From Pseudomonas sp. FP2335 (GTDB lineage: Bacteria; Pseudomonadota; Gammaproteobacteria; Pseudomonadales; Pseudomonadaceae): a DNA stretch of 64,000 bases. Numbering within the stretch: the first letter of the stretch is position 1; each line of letters starts with the position of its first letter. The stretch spans positions 3,121,501-3,185,500 of the forward strand of contig NZ_CP117437.1 in the NCBI RefSeq assembly GCF_030687535.1. The letters run 5' to 3'. This document shows positions 16,903 to 24,367 of the stretch, piece after piece. The notes under the pieces are model-generated. The model ran no database searches. It worked only from the letters and a program-made list of their open reading frames with translations, and was not told the origin of the DNA. The position numbers and the translations under genes are program-made.

Positions 16903-17571
16903 ATGGAATTCAAAGATCGTTTAAAGGCAGCGCGCCGGCACGCCAAGCTCAATCAGGGCGAATTGGCCGCGAAAGCTGGTATCACGCAGACGTCAATTTC
17001 TGACCTTGAGCGTGGAAAATCGAAAGCCACCGCACACGTCGTGAAGATCGCCGACGCATGTGGGGTGAGCGCCAAATGGCTCTCAGACGAGATTGGGCCA
17101 ATGTTGGCGCCTGGGTCGACGTCCGGCTCTGGCGAATCGAACGTCTCCCCCGCCGCGCAACCCACCAAATCATTCCGCTACCCGGTAGTGAGCTGGGTTG
17201 CCGCCGGTGCCTGGGCAGAAGCCGTAGAGCCCTACCCGGCCGGAATTTCAGACACCTACGAGTTTTCGGAGTACGACTCCAAAGGCCCGGCGTTTTGGCT
17301 GACAGTTAAAGGTGATTCGATGACGGCGCCTGCCGGCCAGAGCATTACTGAGGGCACGCTGATCCTGGTAGATACCGAGGCCGAGGTTGCCCCAGGTAAG
17401 CTGGTCGTGGCCAAGCTCCCAGACAGCAACGAAGCCACTTTTAAGAAGCTGGTCAGCGATGGCGGTCGGCTGTTCTTAAAACCGCTGAACCCGAGCTACC
17501 CAATTGAGGCGGTGGACGAGAGCTGCCGGATCGTGGGCGTGGTTGTGCAGGCGCTGCAGAAGTTTTACTGA
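16903..17571 (+). CDS. Phage repressor, CI/LexA-like (HTH plus S24 peptidase)
   Basis: 222 residues. The HTH is at about 16-40 (LNQGELAAKAGITQTSISDL). The S24 self-cleavage domain has an Ala-Gly cleavage site (A101-G102), catalytic Ser139 in KGDSM and Lys171 in VVAK. RecA-stimulated self-cleavage would allow SOS induction. No Shine-Dalgarno precedes the ATG, and the predicted transcription start falls on or next to it, so the message is probably leaderless like lambda cI. Confidence 0.9.
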   Translation: MEFKDRLKAARRHAKLNQGELAAKAGITQTSISDLERGKSKATAHVVKIADACGVSAKWLSDEIGPMLAPGSTSGSGESNVSPAAQPTKSFRYPVVSWVAAGAWAEAVEPYPAGISDTYEFSEYDSKGPAFWLTVKGDSMTAPAGQSITEGTLILVDTEAEVAPGKLVVAKLPDSNEATFKKLVSDGGRLFLKPLNPSYPIEAVDESCRIVGVVVQALQKFY

Positions 17572-17810
17572 TGCCATCCGCACTTGGAAAACCGTCGAGC
17601 TCATGGCGAGAGCAGAGCTTCTGGAGCAAGGTGTGGACCTATGCTCTGCTGGCGCTCATGCTGGTTTTCACAACCGAAGCCGGCATTTGGCCGGACGGCA
17701 GTTCATCTCATCGCAAGCGAGTCTTCAGCCCTGGCTTCGTTGTGCTCTGCACCATCGTGGCGGTGATTGAGCTGATAGCGCTGAGCCATTACTATGGCTT
17801 GAATGGATGA
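17571..17810 (+). CDS. Small inner-membrane protein next to the repressor
   Basis: 79 residues with two membrane spans (about 20-37 and 55-72) separated by a polar loop (WPDGSSSHRKRVF). Its ATG overlaps the repressor stop (TGATG), so it is made with the repressor in the lysogen. It is clearly homologous to the host protein at 51912-52127: both share KxWTYALLA, a WPDG loop, RKRVFxPGF and a Tyr-Gly end. It sits in the position of lambda rexB, also a membrane protein, though the sequences look unrelated. Confidence 0.75.
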   Translation: MPSALGKPSSSWREQSFWSKVWTYALLALMLVFTTEAGIWPDGSSSHRKRVFSPGFVVLCTIVAVIELIALSHYYGLNG

Positions 17811-17893
17811 GGTGGGAGAGTCGGTCGTCGCTTGTTCTACGCCTGACCACAGAAATTTATCCAAATATCTAAAACGTACCGAATAATCACGGG

Positions 17894-19669
17894 ATGACTA
17901 TGACGGATCGTCGCACGAGCAAAAAAAGCTCCGCAGCTGCAGTGGCAAACAACAGCAAACAAAGCTTGTCCCTTCTTAGTCTTAGAATAGAAACGCCAGC
18001 CTTTCGCAAGCTAAAAAATATCTCTATAGATTTCGCTGAAAGAATAACCCTAATAGCCGGACACAACGGAATAGGAAAATCAACAATACTTGGGTTAGTT
18101 GCAAACGGCTCCGGTATAACGGTAAAAACTGCGAGAACACTAGGCATTGCTCCGACTTATACGGGAAAGCTATTCAACGGCGTACTCAATGAAATAGTAC
18201 ATATTGACTACGAGAGCGAATATCTTGTAAACAAACAGGAAAATAAATTGGCCAGCCCACACCTAGACTATCGTGTGAATGGCGATGAAATATCCATGAG
18301 ATGCGGCTTCACGCATCGCGAAGTGAAAAATAGTGACAACATCACGAGCCGAATCGAACCACGAGTCGTGGCTAGAATTTCAAAAAAATATATAGACCCA
18401 ACCGGAAAAGTCTCGATCGGCGTCGCATCAAAGATGCCACTACCTACAATTTATCTAGGTATGACGCGAATGATCCCTATTGGAGAAAGCAATCCAGAAT
18501 TAGTTGAAAGCACACGCGACAATACTATCACCGAGGATGACGGAAAATTCATTGAGGATTTCATCCAAGACATCATTAATGTTACAGGACGAAAACAAAA
18601 AAATAGTGGCGTGATCACAACCCAGTCGATCCGTGGCACTAACAAAATTGCAAAGCATCCCGAATACCCTCACAGCCCGAAAAGTGTTTCGCTGGGCCAA
18701 GATAGCTTGAGCGCCATAGCTACCGCCTTGGCGTCCTTCAGACGTTTGGAGAGAGAATGGCCAGATTATCCTGGCGGTTTGTTAGTGATCGATGAGATAG
18801 ATGCCGGCTTCCATCCTCACGCACAGAAAGCGCTTATAGATGGGCTTAAAAATATTGCAAAGAAACTACGACTGCAAGTAATAGGCACAACTCACTCTTT
18901 ATGCATGATAGAGGCAATCCATCCAGATACCAACCCAATCCCTGAACGAGGAACGAGAGTTGACTCCGTGGTTTATTTGACCGACTCCATAGCACCTCGC
19001 TTTGCACGAGACATGTCTTTCATACAAATAAAAGATGATATGTCGCTAACCCCGCCCAAGCCCCCAGAAAAGGCTGCAAAAATCGACAAAACTCTTAAAG
19101 TCTATCTGGAAGATGCAGAAGCAAACTTTATGCTTGGCCTACTTCTTACTCAAAAACTAAAGAGGCAAGTTAATACCGCGACTGGAAGAACGCTCAAGGC
19201 AATACCGATAAGTGTTGGCTGTAACAACCTGCAAGGCCTCCAGAACTTCGACAAATATTTTAAAACCGTGCTAATAGTTGTTGACGCAGACTCAGCAGTA
19301 AACGCAAGCTTAAAGAATGTGGTAAAGCTTCCAGGGGGCTCAGATAAGGCAGGAAATGGCTTTTCTCCGGAAAGGACCATTTATGAGTTTTTACAAGAGC
19401 TAATGGAGGACAACGAAAAATACCCTACTGCTCGATCAGCGCTGGAAAAAATGAATATCAGTCGCGATCAAATTGGCACTCACCTTCTTAAAGGCGATGT
19501 AAACATTACAAATCGGATTTCGTCAAAAAGCTGGATGAAAGCCAAGTTACAAAAAATCAAGGACTGGAAAATAGTTGAGCTTTGGTTTGTGGAGCATCCT
19601 GATCTGGTCAAAAAATTCGAAACCGACCTGATTTTAGCCGCTACCAGGACCGCAATGCTGACGAAATAG
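17894..19669 (+). CDS. AAA ATPase-TOPRIM protein, OLD-like; candidate phage defence
   Basis: 591 residues. ABC/SMC-type ATPase: Walker A GHNGIGKST (56-64), signature-like VSLGQDSLSA (about 270), Walker B LLVIDEID (about 299) and a GTTHS switch His (about 330). The C-terminal third has a TOPRIM-like pattern: an acidic motif in KVYLEDAE (about 404) and VVDADSA (about 462), then LPGG and an ERTIYEFL helix. This is the architecture of OLD and Gabija GajA nucleases, and of fused PARIS proteins. The gene is clearly AT-richer than its neighbours, downstream of the repressor and upstream of a DNA methyltransferase. Which known system it is closest to cannot be decided by eye. No good ribosome site; a second ATG at 17900 is possible. 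Confidence 0.8.
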   Translation: MTMTDRRTSKKSSAAAVANNSKQSLSLLSLRIETPAFRKLKNISIDFAERITLIAGHNGIGKSTILGLVANGSGITVKTARTLGIAPTYTGKLFNGVLNEIVHIDYESEYLVNKQENKLASPHLDYRVNGDEISMRCGFTHREVKNSDNITSRIEPRVVARISKKYIDPTGKVSIGVASKMPLPTIYLGMTRMIPIGESNPELVESTRDNTITEDDGKFIEDFIQDIINVTGRKQKNSGVITTQSIRGTNKIAKHPEYPHSPKSVSLGQDSLSAIATALASFRRLEREWPDYPGGLLVIDEIDAGFHPHAQKALIDGLKNIAKKLRLQVIGTTHSLCMIEAIHPDTNPIPERGTRVDSVVYLTDSIAPRFARDMSFIQIKDDMSLTPPKPPEKAAKIDKTLKVYLEDAEANFMLGLLLTQKLKRQVNTATGRTLKAIPISVGCNNLQGLQNFDKYFKTVLIVVDADSAVNASLKNVVKLPGGSDKAGNGFSPERTIYEFLQELMEDNEKYPTARSALEKMNISRDQIGTHLLKGDVNITNRISSKSWMKAKLQKIKDWKIVELWFVEHPDLVKKFETDLILAATRTAMLTK

Positions 19670-19735
19670 AGGCTGGCCAAGTATACTGCGCGCCGTTAAA
19701 CTGAGGCTCAGACGCCTCAAAGGATGAGATAGAAA

Positions 19736-20614
19736 ATGTACTCCAACAAGCTATACAGCCCCTTACGCTACCCCGGAGGGAAGGCTCGCTTTGCGCCTTT
19801 CATTGCTGAGGTAATGCGGGCTAACGGCCTGGCGGACGGACACTATCTCGAACCGTTTGCCGGCGGAGCCGGTGTTGCCCTTGAGTTGCTTTTCGACGGG
19901 CATGCAACTCATATCCATATCAATGATCTCGATCCGGCTGTATTCGCCTTTTGGTCAGCCGCCACTACCGATCCGGACGGGATCCTAAAACTGCTCAGAG
20001 ACACTCCAATCACTATGGAGCAATGGCATCACTGGCGTTGCGTGATGCTTGGTCAAGACCCTGACCTATCCCTTGCGGAAAGGGGTTTTGCAACGCTTTT
20101 TGTTAACCGCACCAACCGCTCAGGCATCCTCAAGGGCGGAGTCATCGGAGGGAAGGCTCAGACTGGCGCCTACAAACTCGATGCTCGATTCAGCAAAGAG
20201 ATGATTGCTGCCAGACTTGAACGAATCGCGCTGAATGCAGATCGGATTTCGGTATATTGCGAGGACGCCTTTCTTTTGCTGAGCCGCGCAGCAGAATTTC
20301 TGCCAGAACAATCGCTGATCTACCTTGACCCGCCGTACTACGTTAAAGGGCGCGGCCTATACCGAAACTTCTACAAGCACGAAGATCACCTTCAAATTGC
20401 TAAATTGCTGCAGTCGCCTGACTTTGAGAGGCCGTGGGTAGTCTCCTACGATAACGCGCCAGAAATCTGCGAGATGTATAGCCAGAACGAGGCGCTGACG
20501 TATGGACTGCACTACACCGCTCAAGCGCGATATGTAGGCGACGAGGTCATGTTCTTCAAAGAAGGTATCTCCGTACCTGATGCGAAGATCCCTAGAGCCA
20601 CTGTGGCGGCATGA
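19736..20614 (+). CDS. DNA adenine methyltransferase, D12 class (Dam-like)
   Basis: 292 residues. It opens with the family's SPLRYPGGKARFAPFI, followed by motif I EPFAGGAG (about 41) and motif IV DPPYY (about 200). D12 enzymes methylate adenine N6, often in GATC. It lies 66 bases after the ATPase-TOPRIM gene, in the same direction, and ends at a terminator, so the two may act together (self-protection plus effector) or it may simply shield phage DNA. Confidence 0.88.
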   Translation: MYSNKLYSPLRYPGGKARFAPFIAEVMRANGLADGHYLEPFAGGAGVALELLFDGHATHIHINDLDPAVFAFWSAATTDPDGILKLLRDTPITMEQWHHWRCVMLGQDPDLSLAERGFATLFVNRTNRSGILKGGVIGGKAQTGAYKLDARFSKEMIAARLERIALNADRISVYCEDAFLLLSRAAEFLPEQSLIYLDPPYYVKGRGLYRNFYKHEDHLQIAKLLQSPDFERPWVVSYDNAPEICEMYSQNEALTYGLHYTAQARYVGDEVMFFKEGISVPDAKIPRATVAA

Positions 20615-20622
20615 ATCCAAGT

Positions 20623-20648
20623 CCGGCCCAGCGCCGGGCTTCTTATTT
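20623..20648 (+). terminator. Probable terminator after the methyltransferase
   Basis: CCGGC/GCCGG stem with a CCAGC loop followed by a T-rich tail, ten bases after the methyltransferase stop. It would end the repressor-led operon. Confidence 0.55.
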
Positions 20649-20708
20649 CTGGCAAGCGCCCTGCTCTGCTATGGTGGCGCCCTCTGATCGCAATGGAAGC
20701 ATCGAAGA

Positions 20709-21035
20709 ATGGACTCATGGAAGACCCTGGCGATCGCCGTCATGGTGATGAGCAGTGCTGACGCTATAGCGTTTGAAGTCGAGAATCCCGTCGAAAGAAC
20801 ACTGACCGTCACCACCATGGTCCCAACGATGATCCTCGGCGGAACAACGGCATTCACAGTCTACGGCCCCTCAATGATGATAAAGGCGAAAGACGATGCC
20901 CTCGCATTCATTGGCTCAGAGGGCGAGATTCGTGGCGCAGAGTTTGAGCAGGCATCCAGATACTACCATTCGACCGATCCTTCTCCGCTCATGTCAGACA
21001 TGCAGTTGGCCCAGTCGATAGCTACATCATTCTGA
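20709..21035 (+). CDS. DUF2388-like exported protein
   Basis: 108 residues with an N-terminal signal sequence (TLAIAVMVMSSADAIA). The block AKDDALAFIGSEGEIRGAEF followed by a SDMQLAQSIA end is the recognisable core of DUF2388, a Pseudomonas family of small exported proteins. Function unknown. It is unusual on a prophage; a separate unit with its own terminator suggests cargo. Confidence 0.7.
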   Translation: MDSWKTLAIAVMVMSSADAIAFEVENPVERTLTVTTMVPTMILGGTTAFTVYGPSMMIKAKDDALAFIGSEGEIRGAEFEQASRYYHSTDPSPLMSDMQLAQSIATSF

Positions 21036-21151
21036 AAGCGGCCTTCAAGCAGGCCGCGATGCGAGACCTTTCGTTTCGGCGACATCCTTTTCACCTGGCA
21101 TTTACAGGACGGAGTGCAAAGTCGCCCTACTCCTTTGAAGAATTCCCTTTA

Positions 21152-21179
21152 GGCCCGCACATAAGCGGGCCATTTTTTT
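21152..21179 (+). terminator. Rho-independent terminator
   Basis: GGCCCGC/GCGGGCC stem, ACATAA loop, followed by seven T with one A. It lies about 115 bases after the DUF2388-like gene. Confidence 0.8.
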
Positions 21180-21222
21180 GCCCGCGGCTATGCTTTCCAT
21201 GCCATCTACTGGAGACCAAGCG

Positions 21223-21441
21223 ATGCCTTCGCCCGAATACTCCCTTACAGACACCTTGGAACGCATGTATGAGAACCAGCTCGCCCTAGAAGCTGCGCTG
21301 ATGGAGTTGACGCTGCTCGTCGAAAGCCAAGGCCATGCCAATATCGGCGAGAATGTGCGCGGCGCCCTAGAGGCGATCGGAGAGAACGCCGGGCATATCA
21401 AGCAGGGCCTGGCCAGGTTGAAGGCCCGGGAGCCGGATTGA
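21223..21441 (+). CDS. Small phage protein
   Basis: 72 residues from ATG 21223 (MPSPEYSLTD), preceded by GGAGA. It is almost all helix and acidic, with a probable coiled coil (LERMYENQLALEAALMEL). No family is recognised. It is enclosed by terminators and so is an independent unit. Confidence 0.6.
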   Translation: MPSPEYSLTDTLERMYENQLALEAALMELTLLVESQGHANIGENVRGALEAIGENAGHIKQGLARLKAREPD

Positions 21442-21456
21442 CGAATTGAGTTTGCG

Positions 21457-21482
21457 AGCCCGCCGCTAAGCGGGCTTTTTTG
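21457..21482 (+). terminator. Rho-independent terminator
   Basis: AGCCCGC/GCGGGCT stem followed by six T, just after the 21223-21441 gene. Confidence 0.8.
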
Positions 21483-21569
21483 TGACCGTAGGAAAAAACC
21501 CTCAGCCAATATATGCACTTATGCATAAATTTACCGCTGGGCTATTGTCAATGTACGCCAACGCAAATA

Positions 21570-21585
21570 CTGTACTTACACACAG
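21570..21585. promoter_or_regulatory. LexA-like SOS box before the DUF1654 gene
   Basis: CTGTACTTACACACAG fits the CTG-N10-CAG LexA pattern and lies 20 bases before the next ATG. It overlaps the -10 region of a possible promoter (TTGTCA, 17-bp spacing). This would switch on the DUF1654 gene after DNA damage. Confidence 0.6.
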
Positions 21586-21604
21586 TAATCGCAAGGAGCG
21601 AAGC

Positions 21605-21856
21605 ATGAACCAGACACCCTACTCCGCATCAAAACCAAGAAATTCCTACGAGCTTGTTGGCCGACGCCTGCAAGGCTTGATCGCTTCCCCTCGGGTCCAG
21701 AGGATTCAGTTGGTGGAGGTATCAAGGCGCGACGACGAAAGCCCTGAAGCCTGGCACCAGGTCATCCAAGACATCGGCGACACCGCCGGCATAAGGATCG
21801 AGCATTTGGATGATGGCGCCGTAAGGATCGGCTGGCGCGAGTACTGCGATTACTAA
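21605..21856 (+). CDS. DUF1654 family protein, probably SOS-regulated
   Basis: 83 residues from ATG 21605, preceded by AAGGAG. The pattern LVGRRLQGLIASPRVQRIQL, then ESPEAWHQVI and DDGAVRIGW matches DUF1654, a small Pseudomonas family common in prophages. A LexA-like box lies just upstream and a terminator just downstream, so it is a single-gene damage-inducible unit. Confidence 0.75.
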   Translation: MNQTPYSASKPRNSYELVGRRLQGLIASPRVQRIQLVEVSRRDDESPEAWHQVIQDIGDTAGIRIEHLDDGAVRIGWREYCDY

Positions 21857-21859
21857 ATG

Positions 21860-21883
21860 AGCCCGCCAGTGAGCGGGCTTTTT
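21860..21883 (+). terminator. Rho-independent terminator
   Basis: AGCCCGC/GCGGGCT stem followed by five T, three bases after the DUF1654 gene. Third terminator of nearly the same sequence in this area. Confidence 0.8.
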
Positions 21884-21901
21884 ATCGCCACCCATAAAAT
21901 A

Positions 21902-21944
21902 TATGGGAATACCCATTGACGATAAATATGGGAATGCCTATATT
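21902..21944 (+). promoter_or_regulatory. Left operators and PL-like early promoter
   Basis: Two repressor palindromes, TATGGGAATACCCATT (21902-21917) and TATGGGAATGCCTATA (21927-21942), 25 bp apart. Between and over them is a strong promoter: TTGACG (21916-21921), 17-bp spacer, TATATT (21939-21944). It points right, towards the recombination genes. The layout mirrors lambda OL/PL. Confidence 0.8.
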
Positions 21945-22047
21945 TGTATTCATCGAGACGCCAAAGCGAATCGCCAGAGCCGAGGGCTCGAAGTTCTTTA
22001 GCGACCCCCCTTGCCGGATCACCACCGGCCCAGATTCAAAGGCAGCG

Positions 22048-22194
22048 ATGAACCGGCCTAAACGGTTCAGAGGGTTGGCAACTGACCCGGGCGTGCAGCG
22101 TAAAGCGCCAAGAACAGTTATCCAGCGGGAGAACAAGCCGAAAGGCCCGCGGCTGGAAGAACATTTGATTCAAGCCGGTGACCGACGCCAGTAG
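22048..22194 (+). CDS. Small basic peptide, possible N-like antiterminator
   Basis: 48 residues, first gene after the PL-like promoter, with AAGG seven bases ahead of the ATG. It is rich in Arg and Lys (MNRPKRFRGLA, VQRKAPRTVIQRENKPKG), like the RNA-binding arm of lambdoid N proteins. No family match is claimed. The frame is open further upstream, but those starts fall inside the promoter. Confidence 0.4.
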   Translation: MNRPKRFRGLATDPGVQRKAPRTVIQRENKPKGPRLEEHLIQAGDRRQ

Positions 22195-22268
22195 CGGGTC
22201 ACGGCGGAAAGCATCACTGAGCAGCCTTCTCGCGAGGGCTGCTTGGGATGACAACCGGAGGTACGGAA

Positions 22269-22469
22269 ATGCCAACGAAGCGCGGCAGTGAAATTGAAAT
22301 AGGCGACGTGATCTACCTCGGCCTTGGCGATCGCACAGGTCGAGTCACTGACTTCAAGGCTCACCCGACGCTTGCAGAGCTGCATCCCGGCTTGACGGCC
22401 AGGGTCGCGATAACTGATCGGGGCTCAATCACGATCATCGACCAGCAGCCGATCAGGGTGCCGGAGTGA
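22269..22469 (+). CDS. Small phage protein
   Basis: 66 residues, with a strong GGAGG site. The pattern EIGDVIYLGLGDRTGRVTDF, then LTARVAITDRGSITII suggests a small beta barrel. It is preceded by a GC-rich hairpin (22221-22242). Function unknown. Confidence 0.65.
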   Translation: MPTKRGSEIEIGDVIYLGLGDRTGRVTDFKAHPTLAELHPGLTARVAITDRGSITIIDQQPIRVPE

Positions 22470-22528
22470 AGCTTTCACTGGCAGGCCTTCGCAAGAGGGC
22501 CTGACGGGAAATCAAACGGGAGTCACAC

Positions 22529-23290
22529 ATGAAGGTCGATAACGAAGTGATGGCGCTACTCAGCACCTCGCGCACTGAAGACAACAAACTGTTCATCACC
22601 GGCGGCCAACTCGACAAAAGCCTGTACCAGCGTCTCGACAAAACGCTGAAGGCTGCCGGTGGAAAGTGGAACACCAAGGCAAAGGCGCACCTGTTTGCCG
22701 GTGACGCGGCCGACGCAATCGAAAACATCCTGATGACCGGTGAGGTTACCGTTCCGCAGGACTTTGGCTTCTTCCCTACTCCGCCGCACGTTGCGAAACA
22801 GGCTGCGGATCTCGCCATGATCGGTGACGGGATGATGGTGCTGGAGCCAAGCGCGGGCCGTGGCGCTCTTGCTGTGGCCGCCAACTCCGCAGCAGTAGGC
22901 GTCATGGTCGACATGCACGAACTACTGCCGGACAACCACAAAGCGCTGATCGAACTGAAGTTGCCACTATCGGGAGTTTCCGAACCCTGCGACTTCCTGC
23001 AGGTCGAGCCGAAGCCCATCTATGACCGCGTGCTGATGAACCCGCCTTTCGACAAGAAGCGCAGCGACATTCACCACGTCGTTCACGCCCTGAAGTTCCT
23101 CAAACCCGGCGGCCGACTGGTGGCGATCATGCCTTCCGGTGTGACCTTTCGCGATGACGCTCTGACCCGGGACTTTCGCGGGATCGTAGAGCAGCGCGGC
23201 GGCAGTATCGAAACCCTGCCAGAAGCCTCATTCAAGCAGGCCGGAACGATGGTCAACACCGCATTGGTGGTGATCCCGGCCGCAGCCTGA
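22529..23290 (+). CDS. Phage SAM-dependent DNA methyltransferase
   Basis: 253 residues. After a roughly 80-residue N-terminal domain (LYQRLDKTLKAAGGKWNTKA) comes FFPTPP, motif I VLEPSAGRGAL (about 110) and motif IV MNPPF (about 171), the adenine-N6 type catalytic motif. It is common in early regions of Pseudomonas phages and probably protects phage DNA. It is the second of three methyltransferases in this prophage. A hairpin (22482-22503) precedes the ribosome site. Confidence 0.8.
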   Translation: MKVDNEVMALLSTSRTEDNKLFITGGQLDKSLYQRLDKTLKAAGGKWNTKAKAHLFAGDAADAIENILMTGEVTVPQDFGFFPTPPHVAKQAADLAMIGDGMMVLEPSAGRGALAVAANSAAVGVMVDMHELLPDNHKALIELKLPLSGVSEPCDFLQVEPKPIYDRVLMNPPFDKKRSDIHHVVHALKFLKPGGRLVAIMPSGVTFRDDALTRDFRGIVEQRGGSIETLPEASFKQAGTMVNTALVVIPAAA

Positions 23291-23363
23291 CAACCAGCGC
23301 CAACGACAGCCTGTCGTTAACTGCCCGAGGCCCTGGTACTCCCCAGCACCAGGCTGCATCGGA

Positions 23364-23489
23364 GTGTGATTTGTGGATCGGTTCGACGGTATGAAGGCCG
23401 GTATCGCCACAGATATGCAGCGCAAGGCGACGGGCGCCCGGTAGCCGAACGCGTAAGTCTTCCAGGTTCGATTCCTGGGCAGATCACAC
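23364..23489 (+). ncRNA. tRNA/tmRNA-like structured RNA element
   Basis: 126 bases closed by an 11-bp stem (GTGTGATTTGT with GCAGATCACAC, two G-U pairs). Directly inside the 3' strand is a perfect T-arm: stem CCAGG/CCTGG with loop TTCGATT. Just after the 5' strand is GGTTCGACGG, close to the GGATTCGACGG of bacterial tmRNA. A second stem TGTGG/CCACA follows. No ordinary cloverleaf or anticodon arm could be drawn. It fills most of the 320-base gap after the methyltransferase gene; a small AACGACA/TGTCGTT hairpin at 23302-23318 is the only other structure there. Confidence 0.45.
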
Positions 23490-23612
23490 CCCGATGCAGA
23501 AAACACCCTTCCCCGCCTCTACCCGTCAGCACTCACCCCGCGCCCATCGGCAACAAGCGGGAGGAATGAGTGTTGACGAATACAGGTGAACAGCACGCCC
23601 CTGGAGGCGAAC

Positions 23613-23879
23613 ATGATCCAAAGTCAGCACGCTTACTGCGATGTAGCGCTCGCAATGAACCAGCGCCGCAACATGGCTCTAGCCCTTTGCCTTGGGCTGG
23701 TCGGCTCCAGCGCTCCAAAAACCTCACCGCTCTATCGGGTCATCCCGGCAGGGAATGAGTTCTTCCACGTCGTCGACTCCAACACCGGCAAGGTGAAAGG
23801 GTTTCGCCGCAACCACAACGAAGCCTGCGCCCTCGCCCGGCGCCTAGAGTCCCGCCATGTCCAGCATTTACGCGGATAG
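23613..23879 (+). CDS. Small phage protein
   Basis: 88 residues from ATG 23613, with a TGGAGG site. The C-terminal half (PLYRVIPAGNEFFHVVDSNT and a basic KGFRRNHNEA) looks like a small folded domain. No family recognised. It overlaps the next gene by 23 bases. Confidence 0.6.
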   Translation: MIQSQHAYCDVALAMNQRRNMALALCLGLVGSSAPKTSPLYRVIPAGNEFFHVVDSNTGKVKGFRRNHNEACALARRLESRHVQHLRG

Positions 23880-24087
23880 CGCTCAGGCCAGGGAATCCGA
23901 AAGGCGCTTTGACTTGCCGAACTTCGGAAGGAAACAGCACGCCGATCTGTTCCACGAGTACACGGCAGTCGATTTGACAGAGCGCGAAGCGCGACGCATC
24001 AAAGAGCGCTCCAACCTCAAGGTGCGGATTGGCCTAGCCATGACACAGATGGAAGTCATCTGCCCGCCTACTGGAGCTGTTGGATGA
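23857..24087 (+). CDS. Small phage protein
   Basis: 76 residues, mostly helical and charged (ESERRFDLPNFGRKQHADLF). No strong ribosome site, but it overlaps both neighbours (ATGA with the next gene), which supports coupled translation. Function unknown. Confidence 0.6.
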   Translation: MSSIYADSAQARESERRFDLPNFGRKQHADLFHEYTAVDLTEREARRIKERSNLKVRIGLAMTQMEVICPPTGAVG

Positions 24088-24311
24088 ACATCTCACAACG
24101 AGACCACCAAAACGCCGTCAGCTGGATCGAGGGCGAGATCGAAAACATGATCCGCGACCTCGGAAAACCAAACGCCAGTTCGGCGGCAACATCGTGCGTC
24201 ACCCTGGCCTTCATGCTTCGCGTGATCGATGACAACGAGCATCGGTACTTCCGGGCGCGCATCGACAAGATTTACGACGACTACAACGCATCACTCATTT
24301 CCGCCGCCTGA
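24084..24311 (+). CDS. Small phage protein
   Basis: 75 residues, helical, acidic N-terminus (NAVSWIEGEIENMIRDL). The ATG overlaps the previous stop. No family recognised; it is one of several small early genes before the recombination block. Confidence 0.6.
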   Translation: MNISQRDHQNAVSWIEGEIENMIRDLGKPNASSAATSCVTLAFMLRVIDDNEHRYFRARIDKIYDDYNASLISAA

Positions 24312-24367
24312 CGGCAGCACTCAACCCCACTACTTCAATGCTGCGCCTGGCGCAGCGAGGGATCGTC

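Noticed and set aside
21916..22047. Upstream extension of the 22048 peptide from TTG 21916
   Set aside because: These codons lie inside the -35, operator and -10 elements of the early promoter.
23317..23569. Two overlapping frames, one per strand, ending in VSLPGSIPG- or PGIEPG-like peptides
   Set aside because: They translate the tRNA-like element and lack ribosome sites.
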